Of a stretch of DNA of 64,000 nt, positions 42,233 through 51,203 are shown piece by piece (the stretch's first letter is position 1; the number at the start of each line of letters is the position of its first letter). Location: NCBI GenBank assembly GCA_965659115.1, contig CBFHUP010000001.1, forward strand, positions 31,128 to 95,127. The letters run 5' to 3'. A program made the position numbers and the translations under genes. This DNA is from UBA8752 sp965659115. GTDB lineage: Bacteria; Bacteroidota; Bacteroidia; Flavobacteriales_D; Sanyastnellaceae. A model generated the notes under the pieces. It was not told the DNA's origin and ran no database searches. It saw nothing but the letters and a program-made list of their open reading frames with translations.

Positions 42233-43222
42233 TTAACGGATGCCTGCATCCATCAATTGGTGCAGGTGCACGAAGCCTGAAAAAGCACCGTTTTCGTCGG
42301 TCACAAGAATTTGAGAAATCCGCTTGGATTCCAAAATGTCGAGCGCTTCAATGGCGCGTGTACCGGCGGTCAAGCAATGCGGCTCGACTTGCATGACGTC
42401 GGCGGCGCTCAACGACGACCAAGTGTCGGGGTCCCGTTCCAGAGCCCTGCGGAGGTCCCCATCGGTGACGATTCCTTGCAGGGTGTTCCCCTCCAATACC
42501 GCCGTTGCACCCACGCGGCCTTGTGACACCGCCATGACCACCTCGCGCAGTCCTGCATCGGGCGCAACCCTGACGCGATGCTCTGGAACCAGCAGGTCGC
42601 CAACTTTCAAAAGCAACCGGCGGCCCAAACTGCCACCGGGATGGTGGCGGGCAAAGTCGTCACTGCTGAATCCGCGGGCTTCCATCAGGGCCATGGCCAA
42701 GGCGTCGCCCATGGCAAGTTGAGCAGCTGAACTTGTGGTGGGTGCGAGGTCATAGGGGCAGGCCTCTTGGTCCACAGAGACGTCGAGTACCACTCCAGCA
42801 GCGCGGCCCACAGGGCTGTCTGGCCGTCCGACCATGGCCATCAAGTTCAAGTCACGCGCTTGCAACATGGGGAGCAACGCGATGAGTTCTGCAGTGGCAC
42901 CGCTTTTGGAGACGGCCATGACCACATCGCCTTCCGATACGAGTCCCAAATCTCCATGGAGGGCATCGGCAGCATGTAGAAATGCGGCTGCAGTGCCTGT
43001 GCTGTTCAGCGTGGCCACCGTTTTCCTGGCGATGTCCGCACTCTTACCGATGCCGGTGAACACCAACTTGCCGCCTTGCTGGGTGCCCTCTAAAATTTGC
43101 AGAACCGCTTGCTCGAATGCGGGGCCAATTCGCGCCTCAAGTGCGCCAATGGCCTTGGCCTCCAAGCGAATGGTGTGCTGAGCCGATTGCAGCCAAGGAG
43201 ATTGATTGGAAGACGGAGACAT
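42233..43222 (-). CDS. kdsD: Arabinose-5-phosphate isomerase (KpsF/GutQ type)
   Basis: A 329-residue enzyme that turns ribulose-5-phosphate into arabinose-5-phosphate for Kdo. The SIS domain has LVFTGIGKSADIARKTVATL, AFLHAADALHGDLGLV (with the catalytic His) and VMAVSKSGATAELIAL. Two CBS domains follow from about residue 205. HHPGGSLGRRLLLKVGDLL is the conserved join. The ATG at 43222 is preferred since the codon at 43243 is TTG. It heads the kdsD-tatC-lptB transcript and is divergent from recQ. Confidence 0.93.
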   Translation of the reverse strand: MSPSSNQSPWLQSAQHTIRLEAKAIGALEARIGPAFEQAVLQILEGTQQGGKLVFTGIGKSADIARKTVATLNSTGTAAAFLHAADALHGDLGLVSEGDVVMAVSKSGATAELIALLPMLQARDLNLMAMVGRPDSPVGRAAGVVLDVSVDQEACPYDLAPTTSSAAQLAMGDALAMALMEARGFSSDDFARHHPGGSLGRRLLLKVGDLLVPEHRVRVAPDAGLREVVMAVSQGRVGATAVLEGNTLQGIVTDGDLRRALERDPDTWSSLSAADVMQVEPHCLTAGTRAIEALDILESKRISQILVTDENGAFSGFVHLHQLMDAGIR

Positions 43223-43307
43223 ATTGGTGGGTGTAGTTGACAAATCCTTGGGTTTCTAGGATTGAAATATGGGCTCGGTTGGACTATATTGAAGTCGCCA
43301 AAGTTAG

Positions 43308-45530
43308 ATGGAGACGCCCGTAGACTCTTTCCTGCATGCCGGCTCATTGGTCGGCTCCTCTCTCAAAGAGGGACTTGCCCGATTTTTCGGCTTCAACCAG
43401 TTCAAAGGAGAACAGGAGGAAGTCATGGCAAGCCTCATGGAAGGGCGCAATGCTTTTGTGATCATGCCGACGGGGGGAGGAAAGTCCCTGTGCTACCAAC
43501 TTCCCGCGCTGCTGCAGGAAGGAACAGCCATTGTCGTCAGTCCCCTCATCGCATTGATGAAGAACCAGGTGGACGCCATTCGGGGCCATTCTGACGATCC
43601 AGACATTGCCCATTTCTTGAACAGTTCTCTGAGCAAGAATGAAATGATCAGGGTGAAGGAAGCTGTGGCAACGGGCAAGACCAAACTGCTTTACGTCGCA
43701 CCAGAATCCCTCAACAAGAAGGAGAATGCCGACTTTTTGCGCTCGGTGAGGCTCAGTTTTTTCGCCATTGACGAGGCGCACTGCATTTCAGAATGGGGAC
43801 ATGATTTCCGTCCGGAATACCGGAGGTTGAGGGAGATCATCGCCGGCATAGGCCAGTTTCCCATTATTGCGTTGACGGCAACGGCCACTCCCAAAGTCCA
43901 GAACGACATTCAGAAAAACCTCGGCATCTTGGAAGCCGATGTCTACAAGGCCAGTTTCAACAGGCCCAACCTGTTCTATGAGGTGAGGCCCAAGGAGAAC
44001 GCCATCCGGCAAGTCGTCCAGTATACCCAGGAGCACAAAGGCCGCAGTGGCATCATTTACTGCCTCAGCCGCAAAAAAGTTGAAGAAATCGCCGAGACCC
44101 TAAAGGTCAATGGCATCAAGGCCGCGCCTTACCACGCGGGCATGGACGCAGCCCATCGTTCGCGCATGCAGGATGAATTCCTGATGCAAGACGTGGATGT
44201 GATTGTGGCCACCATCGCTTTTGGCATGGGCATCGACAAGCCCGATGTGAGGTTTGTCATTCACTATGACATGCCCAAGTCTCTGGAGGCATACTACCAA
44301 GAGACGGGACGCGCCGGCCGAGATGGTGGAGAGGGCCATTGCATCGCCTTTTATGGGATCCAGGACATGGAGAAGATGGAGAAATTCCTCTCCGGCAAGC
44401 CCATTGCAGAGCGCGAAATCGGAATGCAGCTGTTGCAAGAAGTTTCGGGCTATGCCGAAACACCCACCTCGCGTCGGCAGTACATCCTCCACTATTTCGG
44501 AGAAGAATTCGATCCAAATTCCGGTCCCGGTTGGGACATGGACGACAATGCCCGCAATCCGCCAGAGTCCTACGAAGGACAAGAAACGGTGACCCATTTG
44601 CTCAAGCTGGTTCAAGCCACGGGGGGCAAACGCCGAGGTGGATTCCTGTGCGACATTCTGCTGAACAGAGAGACGCAGGAAACCAGCACCTACGGTGGAA
44701 CCGAACAGGTGTCCGAATTCAAGGGCAGTGGAGAGTCAATGGCAGATGCCGACGAGTGGGCCGGCATCATCCGTCAGGTGACACTCGGGGGCTTCTTGCA
44801 GAAAAAGACGGAGGAGTTCGGAGTGCTTTCGCTAACCGAGAAAGGCGAAGCATACTTGGCCAATCCCACCGCATGGACGTTGTATCGGCCAAAGCCGATG
44901 CGGGTGACCACCACCAGCGATGCGGCCACAGGAGCGGCCTTGGACCAACCGCTGTTTGATTTGCTCAAAGCGCTGCGCAAGGACGAGGCCGACAGGTTGG
45001 AGTTGCCTCCTTTTGTGGTGTTCTCCGATGTCAGCCTCGAAGAGATGGCGACCCATTATCCCTGCAACGACGACGAGTTGCTGATGATCAATGGTGTAGG
45101 CTCTTCCAAAGTCAGGAAGTTCGGAGCCCCATTCCTCAAGCTCATCAAGGGTTATGTAGAGGAAGAAGAAATTGACCGCCCCAGTGACACTGTGGTGCGC
45201 AGTGTGGCTGGACGCAATGCGTCAAAGGTCACGATCATCCAGAAGCTGGACCGTCGGATGTCCCTCGAGGACATTGCCGCAGCCCAGAAAAGCACGGTAG
45301 ATGAGCTCCTGGGCATGATCGAAGGCATCGTCGCCTCGGGAACCAAAGTGAGCCTGGACTACATCATCGAAGACTACCTCGACGAAGACAGCATCGAGGA
45401 GCTCTGGGAGTGTTTTATGGAAAGCGAGAACGGCACCATGGAAGAAGTGATAGAGGAGATGGAGGATGCCTACAGCGAAGAGGAAATTCGCTTGGTGCGC
45501 ATCAAGTTCATGAGTGAGGTGGCCAACTGA
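43308..45530 (+). CDS. recQ: ATP-dependent DNA helicase RecQ, without zinc cysteines
   Basis: A 740-residue superfamily-2 helicase for recombination and fork repair. Motif 0 is FGFNQFKGEQEEVM, the P-loop MPTGGGKS (53-60), the DEAH box at 155-158, LTATATPKV at 189-197 and QETGRAGRDG at 331-340. The RecQ C-terminal region follows, but where four cysteines normally bind zinc (residues about 386-416) none are present: the stretch reads TPTSRRQYILHY and later PGWDMDDNARNP. An HRDC domain lies at about 535-610. A further helix-turn-helix and an acidic tail fill the last 110 residues. Confidence 0.94.
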   Translation: METPVDSFLHAGSLVGSSLKEGLARFFGFNQFKGEQEEVMASLMEGRNAFVIMPTGGGKSLCYQLPALLQEGTAIVVSPLIALMKNQVDAIRGHSDDPDIAHFLNSSLSKNEMIRVKEAVATGKTKLLYVAPESLNKKENADFLRSVRLSFFAIDEAHCISEWGHDFRPEYRRLREIIAGIGQFPIIALTATATPKVQNDIQKNLGILEADVYKASFNRPNLFYEVRPKENAIRQVVQYTQEHKGRSGIIYCLSRKKVEEIAETLKVNGIKAAPYHAGMDAAHRSRMQDEFLMQDVDVIVATIAFGMGIDKPDVRFVIHYDMPKSLEAYYQETGRAGRDGGEGHCIAFYGIQDMEKMEKFLSGKPIAEREIGMQLLQEVSGYAETPTSRRQYILHYFGEEFDPNSGPGWDMDDNARNPPESYEGQETVTHLLKLVQATGGKRRGGFLCDILLNRETQETSTYGGTEQVSEFKGSGESMADADEWAGIIRQVTLGGFLQKKTEEFGVLSLTEKGEAYLANPTAWTLYRPKPMRVTTTSDAATGAALDQPLFDLLKALRKDEADRLELPPFVVFSDVSLEEMATHYPCNDDELLMINGVGSSKVRKFGAPFLKLIKGYVEEEEIDRPSDTVVRSVAGRNASKVTIIQKLDRRMSLEDIAAAQKSTVDELLGMIEGIVASGTKVSLDYIIEDYLDEDSIEELWECFMESENGTMEEVIEEMEDAYSEEEIRLVRIKFMSEVAN

Positions 45531-45548
45531 GCCGGCCCGTCCGAATCT

Positions 45549-46775
45549 TCAAACTTCCGTTGCCGCCAACCAGGCCATCATGGCTGTGCCTGTGGTCAGC
45601 GCGCGCTCGTCGATGTCGAATCCCGCGGTGTGCAAACCGGACCGGCATCCAGGGCCATCACCGCCCGTTCCCAATCGGTAAAAGCAACCCTCTACTTCAC
45701 GCTGGTAAAAGCTGAAGTCTTCGCCGGTCATGCGAAGGGGGAGGTCCACCACATGCTGCTCTCCCAGCAACTCTATGGCGCGTTTTCGACAGGAAGCAGT
45801 CAGGGCAGGCGCATTGATGACCGGAGGGTATCCAATCGCCAAGTCTACCTCAGCAACGGCGCCGTAGGCTTCTGCTGTGGCCACAGCAATCCGCTGGATG
45901 GCTGCACGCAGGCTTTCTGCCGTCGCCGTGTCATAGGTGCGCAGGGTCCCGTCGAGGACGACTTCATCGGGAATGACATTGCGGGCGTGACCGCCTCTGA
46001 TTTTGCCGATGGTCAGCACGGAGGGCTGGGTGGGATCGCATGAGCGGCTGACCACGGTTTGCAGGGCCGTGATCACATGTGCCGCAACCACGATGGGGTC
46101 GATGGTACGGTGGGGAAGCGCGGCATGGCCGCCTTTGCCTGTGATGCGGATGCGCAATTCATCGGCGGCGGCCATATATGCTCCACTGCGAAAGCCCACA
46201 ATTCCCGCGTCCAGCTGTGGATAGACATGCTGGCCTACTATGCCATCCACCAGAGGGCCACCTGCTTGGAGCGGACCAGTGGTGGGCGCATCGTGACGCA
46301 ATGCCCCTTCTTGAACCAAGATGGAGGCCCCGCCAGGCAGGGTTTCTTCTCCGGGCTGAAACACACAGTGCACCGTTCCAGTCCATTGGTCACGGGTGGC
46401 CTGCAGCGCTTCAACAGCACCGAGCAAGCAGGCGGTATGGGCATCGTGCCCACAAGCGTGCATCCAACCAGGTACGGCGCTGGCATGGGGGCGGTCCACC
46501 TCCTGTATGGGCAGGGCATCCATGTCGGCGCGCAAGGCCATGCGGCGGGTTCCGGAATCGGCCCCTTCAACCTGGGCGACAATGCCAGCGGCACCGTGTT
46601 CAGCACACCAACCCTCGGAGAATGAAATTCCCATTGAGCGCAACGCAGCAGCTACGTATGCCGAGGTTTTGGTTTCTCCGAAAGAGGGCTCGGGGTGGCG
46701 GTGAAGGTGGCGTCGGTGTTCAACCACATTTTCTCGGGTGGCCTGGACAGCGGTGAGCAGGACAGATTTCAGCAT
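45549..46775 (-). CDS. M20 family metallopeptidase/amidohydrolase
   Basis: A 408-residue zinc hydrolase of the M20D type (hippurate hydrolase / N-acyl amino acid amidohydrolase-like). EHRRHLHRHPEPSFGE is the usual N-terminal block. Metal ligands are seen in MHACGHDAHTA, FQPGEETLPGGA (two glutamates) and GQHVYPQLDAG. The lid domain has ITGKGGHAALPHRTIDPI. MTGEDFSFYQREVEG is the conserved C-terminal block. There is no signal peptide, so it is cytoplasmic. The substrate is likely an N-acyl or N-aminoacyl compound. The ATG at 46775 follows the TauE-like stop by 10 bp. Confidence 0.9.
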   Translation of the reverse strand: MLKSVLLTAVQATRENVVEHRRHLHRHPEPSFGETKTSAYVAAALRSMGISFSEGWCAEHGAAGIVAQVEGADSGTRRMALRADMDALPIQEVDRPHASAVPGWMHACGHDAHTACLLGAVEALQATRDQWTGTVHCVFQPGEETLPGGASILVQEGALRHDAPTTGPLQAGGPLVDGIVGQHVYPQLDAGIVGFRSGAYMAAADELRIRITGKGGHAALPHRTIDPIVVAAHVITALQTVVSRSCDPTQPSVLTIGKIRGGHARNVIPDEVVLDGTLRTYDTATAESLRAAIQRIAVATAEAYGAVAEVDLAIGYPPVINAPALTASCRKRAIELLGEQHVVDLPLRMTGEDFSFYQREVEGCFYRLGTGGDGPGCRSGLHTAGFDIDERALTTGTAMMAWLAATEV

Positions 46776-46785
46776 AACGGATGGT

Positions 46786-47193
46786 TCAGGGGGCCCACCA
46801 AAGGGCGCGACCGGCACTCCAGATCATGCGGAAGGCGGCATAGAGCATGATGAGACCAAAGGCGAGGCGAACTTTCATGGGGTTCATAGACAGAGCGAAT
46901 CGGCTTCCCAACCAACCGCCCAGTACAAAGGCGACCACCATGATGCCCGCGGCGCGAATGTCCAATTCACCGGCTTTCCAATAGTTCATGACGGCGAGCG
47001 CACCAATGGGGGGAAGCATCAGGGCGAGGCTGGTGCCTTGGGCGGCCATCTGCGTCATGCCCAAGAAGTACATCAAGGCGGGGACGATGAGCAGGCCACC
47101 ACCAATGCCGATAAAGCCGCTCAAACAGCCGGCAGCCGCTCCAATGAGTAGCAATGTGATGATGGTGTTGGCGTCTATGGGCATGTTGCGCAT
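46786..47193 (-). CDS. TauE/SafE-like membrane protein, half length
   Basis: A 135-residue membrane protein with four helices. GAAAGCLSGFIGIGGGLLIV is the conserved first repeat motif (G-x-x-x-G-x-x-G-I-G-G-G), followed by PALMYFLGMTQMAAQGTSLA and LPPIGALAVMNYW. Full TauE/SafE exporters have about 250 residues with two such halves; here only one is present, so it would need to dimerise. Short members are known in Bacteroidota. The family exports sulfite, sulfoacetate or other organic acids. The ATG at 47193 shares a base with the upstream stop (TGATG). Confidence 0.82.
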   Translation of the reverse strand: MRNMPIDANTIITLLLIGAAAGCLSGFIGIGGGLLIVPALMYFLGMTQMAAQGTSLALMLPPIGALAVMNYWKAGELDIRAAGIMVVAFVLGGWLGSRFALSMNPMKVRLAFGLIMLYAAFRMIWSAGRALWWAP

Positions 47194-50100
47194 CAGAAAT
47201 CCGTGGTGAGTGAGAGCTGGAAAACACGCTCCATGATGAGACCATCGTCCACCCCCCAACCCCAGTCAGCGCGAACAAAATAGCCGAGCAGTTGGCTCCT
47301 CAAGCCAAATCCAAAGTCCCAAATAATGGGCTCTCGATTGTTGGCGACGTTCACAGAGACAGGGTAAAGGTCGACGGTGTTGCTGTTGAATGAGTTTTCG
47401 TCGCTGTAGGGGTCTTGACCTGTCCAGGCAGAACCAATATCAAAAAAGCCCACCGCTTGAAAATGCTCCATGAAGGGGGTGAGGCTCTTTCGGGGAGAAA
47501 GGGTCGCGAAGACGGGGATGCGAACTTCGGCATTGCACACTGCGAAACTGTTGCCGTTGCGCACATTGCGCACGAAGCCCCGCATGGGCGTGGCCGAAGT
47601 TTGGTAAGCAAAGTTTCCTTCTGGAATGGGCATGGCGCCGTCGACGGCAGTGAGCAGAGACTCGTGCACCCCACCCAAGTAATGCAGCAGCCCGCGCTCT
47701 CCAAAGGAAGTGTTGCCTGCGGCACGCATGCACAGTGTGATGCGGCGGAACAAGGGGATGTACCGCCGCGCATCAAATCCGGCGACCATGAGCATCCCGC
47801 CGTCGCCATCGGGTGGCGCCAACATTTCCAACCAGGCTTTGGCGCGCGTTCCGTTGCGGATGTTGAGGCTGATTTCGCGGCTGTCGTCAAAAACCCAACT
47901 CACCGTTCCACCGATTCCTTGCACATAGAGGTCGTCGCGGCTCGCGTTGAAGGGGTCTGTTGCGAGCAAGGAAACCCGGTCCAATCGGTAGGTGACTTGC
48001 GCCCGAAGGCTCATTGTTTCAGAAAAAGGAAGGGTCCGTCGGTAGTGCACGGCGTGGGTGTGCGTCCGGGTCAAGGCGCCCAGTTCTGCATCGACCCCCT
48101 CATTGCCTTGGCGTTCGATGATCCACTCCCGGTCCACCTTGCGTTCTAGGTTTTTGTGCGAGACCACAAACGTCGAATTCTGCAGGCTGCCCGCCAGGCG
48201 GATGCCTCCAACCCATTTGATGTCCTCAAAGAGGTCAGAAATGCCAATTTTGAGCAGTCCACTCAGCCCTGGGAAGCTGCCCGCGGCTCCTGTAAAAGGC
48301 TGGTAAAATGAGGTGGCAAAACTGTTGTCTACTTGGCTCAGCAGCTGGTCCAAGGCATAATTTCTGCGGTAAGGCAATGGGGTAGGGACAGGAGGCAGGT
48401 CGGCCACAGGCGCCGCGGATTGTCCATCGGTTGTAACGCCTTTGCTGTCCGAATTGGGGACGCCCAAGGCCCGCTCTGATTCAAAGGTGTAATTGCGGTA
48501 ATCGACCTGTCCCGGCAACAAGGTCAGGTTGTCTTCGGGCAAGTAGTCCCAAGGCTTTTGGTCAGAAGGGACCGCATTGGCCCCGACTTCGCTCATGGCC
48601 GCCTTGAGTGGGGGCGGCGGCAGGTCTCCTTTTTGCCAGCGAGGCCGGCCTTGTTCGAGCGCCATGGCCTCCCATCCATTGCGGGCCTCGAGGAGGTTCA
48701 ACTCGGCGATGGGGCCGTTGACATGAAACCACGGTGCCGTGCGTGTGAAGTACCTGTAGTGAATGGCCGTGTCGACCCTCAGAATGGCACTGTCCCGCTT
48801 GGCCATGTGGATGATGTTGGGCTGCTCGGCAATGTGGTAGACCATGGTGGCGGCATCCAATGCCAATGGGCGAATCTCATCGTCTTCCGGGGTGTCCGTG
48901 ATCCGCTCCATGGTTTGGGCGTCCAAGTCATAAAGCCACAGGTCCCTTGGGCGGTTCACAGGGACCGCAGGGTTGTCGTCAAGGTTCCCTTCGTCTGGCC
49001 TGTTGCTGCTGAACAGCAGCCCGCGACCATCGGGCATCCAGTCGGGGTTGAGGTCATCCCAACCGTCTTCCCACAGGGGCACTTGGGAGCCCGCCAAAGT
49101 GTTGTAGACGTAGAGGTTTGTTTTGCCGGCCCGGACGCCGCTAAACGCGATGCGCCGGCCATCGGGCGACCAGTCTAAGTCAATCACCTTCTCGATGCGG
49201 AACAGTTCCTTCTCGGTGGATTCACCCGAGGAGGCGTCGGAAATGGTCAGGAAAACGCGCCCCTTTTCTTCGTGAATGTGGGCCAGCACGGGCAGGCTTG
49301 GGTGCCATGCCAGAACGGGGTAGGTGTCGTCCACGATGCGCGTCAGCTTGTGGTCCACCTTGGCTATGCACCGCTTGCGCTGTCCATCGGTCCACCACAC
49401 CCGCACCTGTCCCCGCTCATCGGTGACCCAAGCGGTCCACTGCCCATCGGAGGAGGTCGAGAAGTTGCGGTGCGTGTATTTGCGGCGCCCCCTGTGCGGC
49501 AAAGCACCCATGTGGGCCTTGCGTTGCTGGGTGGTCGTGGCCTCGGCCGACACGCCATTTTCCAAGTTGGAATTCCATCCGATGGCCTGCCCAACAGAAT
49601 AGTGGGCTTGCGCGGCGGAGAGCAGTCCTTCGAGGTCCATGCCGATTCTTCTAAAGCCCGCGTCTACAGTACGCCCCGCTTTGAATCCACTCAGCACTTC
49701 CAATGCCGATTGTCTGCCAAAGGTCTCGAGCACAAAGCGCCACACAGCTTCAGCGGCAATCCGCCGTTCCTCCCCGACGAGCACCTGCAGCTGCGGGATG
49801 AGGGCACGGCTGGTCAGGTCTTCCAGTTTGGCCTTGTCGGTCCCGCTGATTGGCCCGGCCAAAGCGGCCACCATGCCTTCTTCCATCCACGGTGGAAGTT
49901 GAAACAACTGGCTGTTTTTGACCACGTCTTTCCAATCGTCACCAAAGATGTATTGACGCAACAAGATGCGGTGGAGGCCCTCGCGCAGTTGAAGCCTAAA
50001 AGCAGCATGATCGCCATCATACCAGGCGAACAGTTTTTTGCCATAAATCAAGGTAGACCCCCCGATGTTGCCTGCAGCAGAGCCATCGATGCCGATGTTG

Positions 50101-50426
50101 CTTTGTCTGAAGTCCGCGTGTTTGTTGAAGACCAATACCTCCACGGGGCCAGACAGGCGCCGCTGAAATGTCGATTCCACTTCAGAGAGTTCCATCACCA
50201 AGGCGTTCATGCCAAACTCGGCCAAGTCGCGTCCGCCTTGATAGAAATGGAGTTCGAAGGGGTCTCCGGAGAGGTACTGCCAATCAAAGGTGCGGTACTG
50301 CACCCGTTGTTGACCAAAACCCATGTCGAGGCCATTGTGGAATTGGCCCATCACCACAGACGAACCGAAGGCACAACAGCCCATGACCAAGGCCAAGACG
50401 TTCCTAAGCTGCGTTGTGAACGACAT
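47193..50426 (-). CDS. Large exported TolB-propeller / outer-membrane protein
   Basis: A 1077-residue exported protein. The signal peptide follows MSFTTQLRN (hydrophobic to about residue 25, cut near VMG). Residues 50-300 resemble a gluzincin-type peptidase MA domain, but the zinc motif is broken: REGLH (148-152) stands in place of HExxH, while PPWMEEG (178-184) is kept. A TolB-type propeller covers about 310-560 (DWSPDGRRIAFSG, PDWMPDGRGLLFSSNRPDEG). The last 350 residues look like a beta barrel and end in F (QLSLTTDF). Similar Bacteroidota proteins are annotated as translocation protein TolB; the function is unproven. Confidence 0.75.
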   Translation of the reverse strand: MSFTTQLRNVLALVMGCCAFGSSVVMGQFHNGLDMGFGQQRVQYRTFDWQYLSGDPFELHFYQGGRDLAEFGMNALVMELSEVESTFQRRLSGPVEVLVFNKHADFRQSNIGIDGSAAGNIGGSTLIYGKKLFAWYDGDHAAFRLQLREGLHRILLRQYIFGDDWKDVVKNSQLFQLPPWMEEGMVAALAGPISGTDKAKLEDLTSRALIPQLQVLVGEERRIAAEAVWRFVLETFGRQSALEVLSGFKAGRTVDAGFRRIGMDLEGLLSAAQAHYSVGQAIGWNSNLENGVSAEATTTQQRKAHMGALPHRGRRKYTHRNFSTSSDGQWTAWVTDERGQVRVWWTDGQRKRCIAKVDHKLTRIVDDTYPVLAWHPSLPVLAHIHEEKGRVFLTISDASSGESTEKELFRIEKVIDLDWSPDGRRIAFSGVRAGKTNLYVYNTLAGSQVPLWEDGWDDLNPDWMPDGRGLLFSSNRPDEGNLDDNPAVPVNRPRDLWLYDLDAQTMERITDTPEDDEIRPLALDAATMVYHIAEQPNIIHMAKRDSAILRVDTAIHYRYFTRTAPWFHVNGPIAELNLLEARNGWEAMALEQGRPRWQKGDLPPPPLKAAMSEVGANAVPSDQKPWDYLPEDNLTLLPGQVDYRNYTFESERALGVPNSDSKGVTTDGQSAAPVADLPPVPTPLPYRRNYALDQLLSQVDNSFATSFYQPFTGAAGSFPGLSGLLKIGISDLFEDIKWVGGIRLAGSLQNSTFVVSHKNLERKVDREWIIERQGNEGVDAELGALTRTHTHAVHYRRTLPFSETMSLRAQVTYRLDRVSLLATDPFNASRDDLYVQGIGGTVSWVFDDSREISLNIRNGTRAKAWLEMLAPPDGDGGMLMVAGFDARRYIPLFRRITLCMRAAGNTSFGERGLLHYLGGVHESLLTAVDGAMPIPEGNFAYQTSATPMRGFVRNVRNGNSFAVCNAEVRIPVFATLSPRKSLTPFMEHFQAVGFFDIGSAWTGQDPYSDENSFNSNTVDLYPVSVNVANNREPIIWDFGFGLRSQLLGYFVRADWGWGVDDGLIMERVFQLSLTTDF

Positions 50427-50486
50427 CGAATCCGGAATGTACAAACTGCACACGCGGATTCATCCGGATAGGGGAACTTGCAGGCC

Positions 50487-51149
50487 ATGTTTGTACAGGC
50501 TTGCAACGCTTTTTCTGAAAACACGGTCCTTCTTCCCGATGGCGAGGGAGGCGTGGCCGTCATTGACCCCGGTTTTTCCGCTCCAGGAGAATGGGAGTGG
50601 TTTGATGCAGTGCTGGCTGAGCACCGCCTGCAACCGAAAGCGGTGTGGCTGACACACGCCCATTTGGACCACGTCATGGGCTGTCATGAAATGCACAAGC
50701 GATACGGCTTGCGCCCTCGATTGCACAGCCTCGACCGGCCCACGTACGAAATGGCCCACTGGGCAGCTGAGCGCTATGGCGTGGCGCTCGACCCCTTGCC
50801 CGAATGCGACGATCAGGACTTTGAGGACGGCCAAAAGCTGGTGCTGGGCCAGCTTGAATTGACCGTCCGCCACACCCCCGGTCACGCCCCGGGCCATGTG
50901 GTGTTTGTAGACGAACGCCAAGCCCGTGTCATTGGAGGTGATGTGCTCTTTCAAGGCAGCATCGGGCGCACCGATTTGCCAGGGGGAGACCCCAATCAAT
51001 TGGCCTCGAGCATTGAGCAGGCCTTGTACACCTTGCCCGATCACTACACAGTGGTACCAGGGCACGGCCCTGCTACGACGATTGGCGTGGAAAAGGCGGG
51101 CAATCCATTTGTGAATGCCGCAGGCACAGGGGTGCTGCAGCGCACGTGA
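50487..51149 (+). CDS. MBL fold metallo-hydrolase (glyoxalase II-like)
   Basis: A 220-residue metallo-beta-lactamase fold protein. The metal motif is LTHAHLDHVMG (HxHxDH). Further ligands are in HTPGHAPGHVVFV, VIGGDVLFQGSIGRTDLPGG and the final VVPGHGPATTIG. This set matches the YcbL/glyoxalase II-like group, which hydrolyses small thioesters. The ATG at 50487 gives the start MFVQACNAFSENTVLL, typical of the group; a TTG nine bases earlier is less likely. Divergent from the TolB-like gene. Confidence 0.9.
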   Translation: MFVQACNAFSENTVLLPDGEGGVAVIDPGFSAPGEWEWFDAVLAEHRLQPKAVWLTHAHLDHVMGCHEMHKRYGLRPRLHSLDRPTYEMAHWAAERYGVALDPLPECDDQDFEDGQKLVLGQLELTVRHTPGHAPGHVVFVDERQARVIGGDVLFQGSIGRTDLPGGDPNQLASSIEQALYTLPDHYTVVPGHGPATTIGVEKAGNPFVNAAGTGVLQRT

Positions 51150-51203
51150 TCCGCTGCATCGGATCTGGTTGCAAGCCCGGCGGTTTTACCGGGACAGGTG
51201 CCT

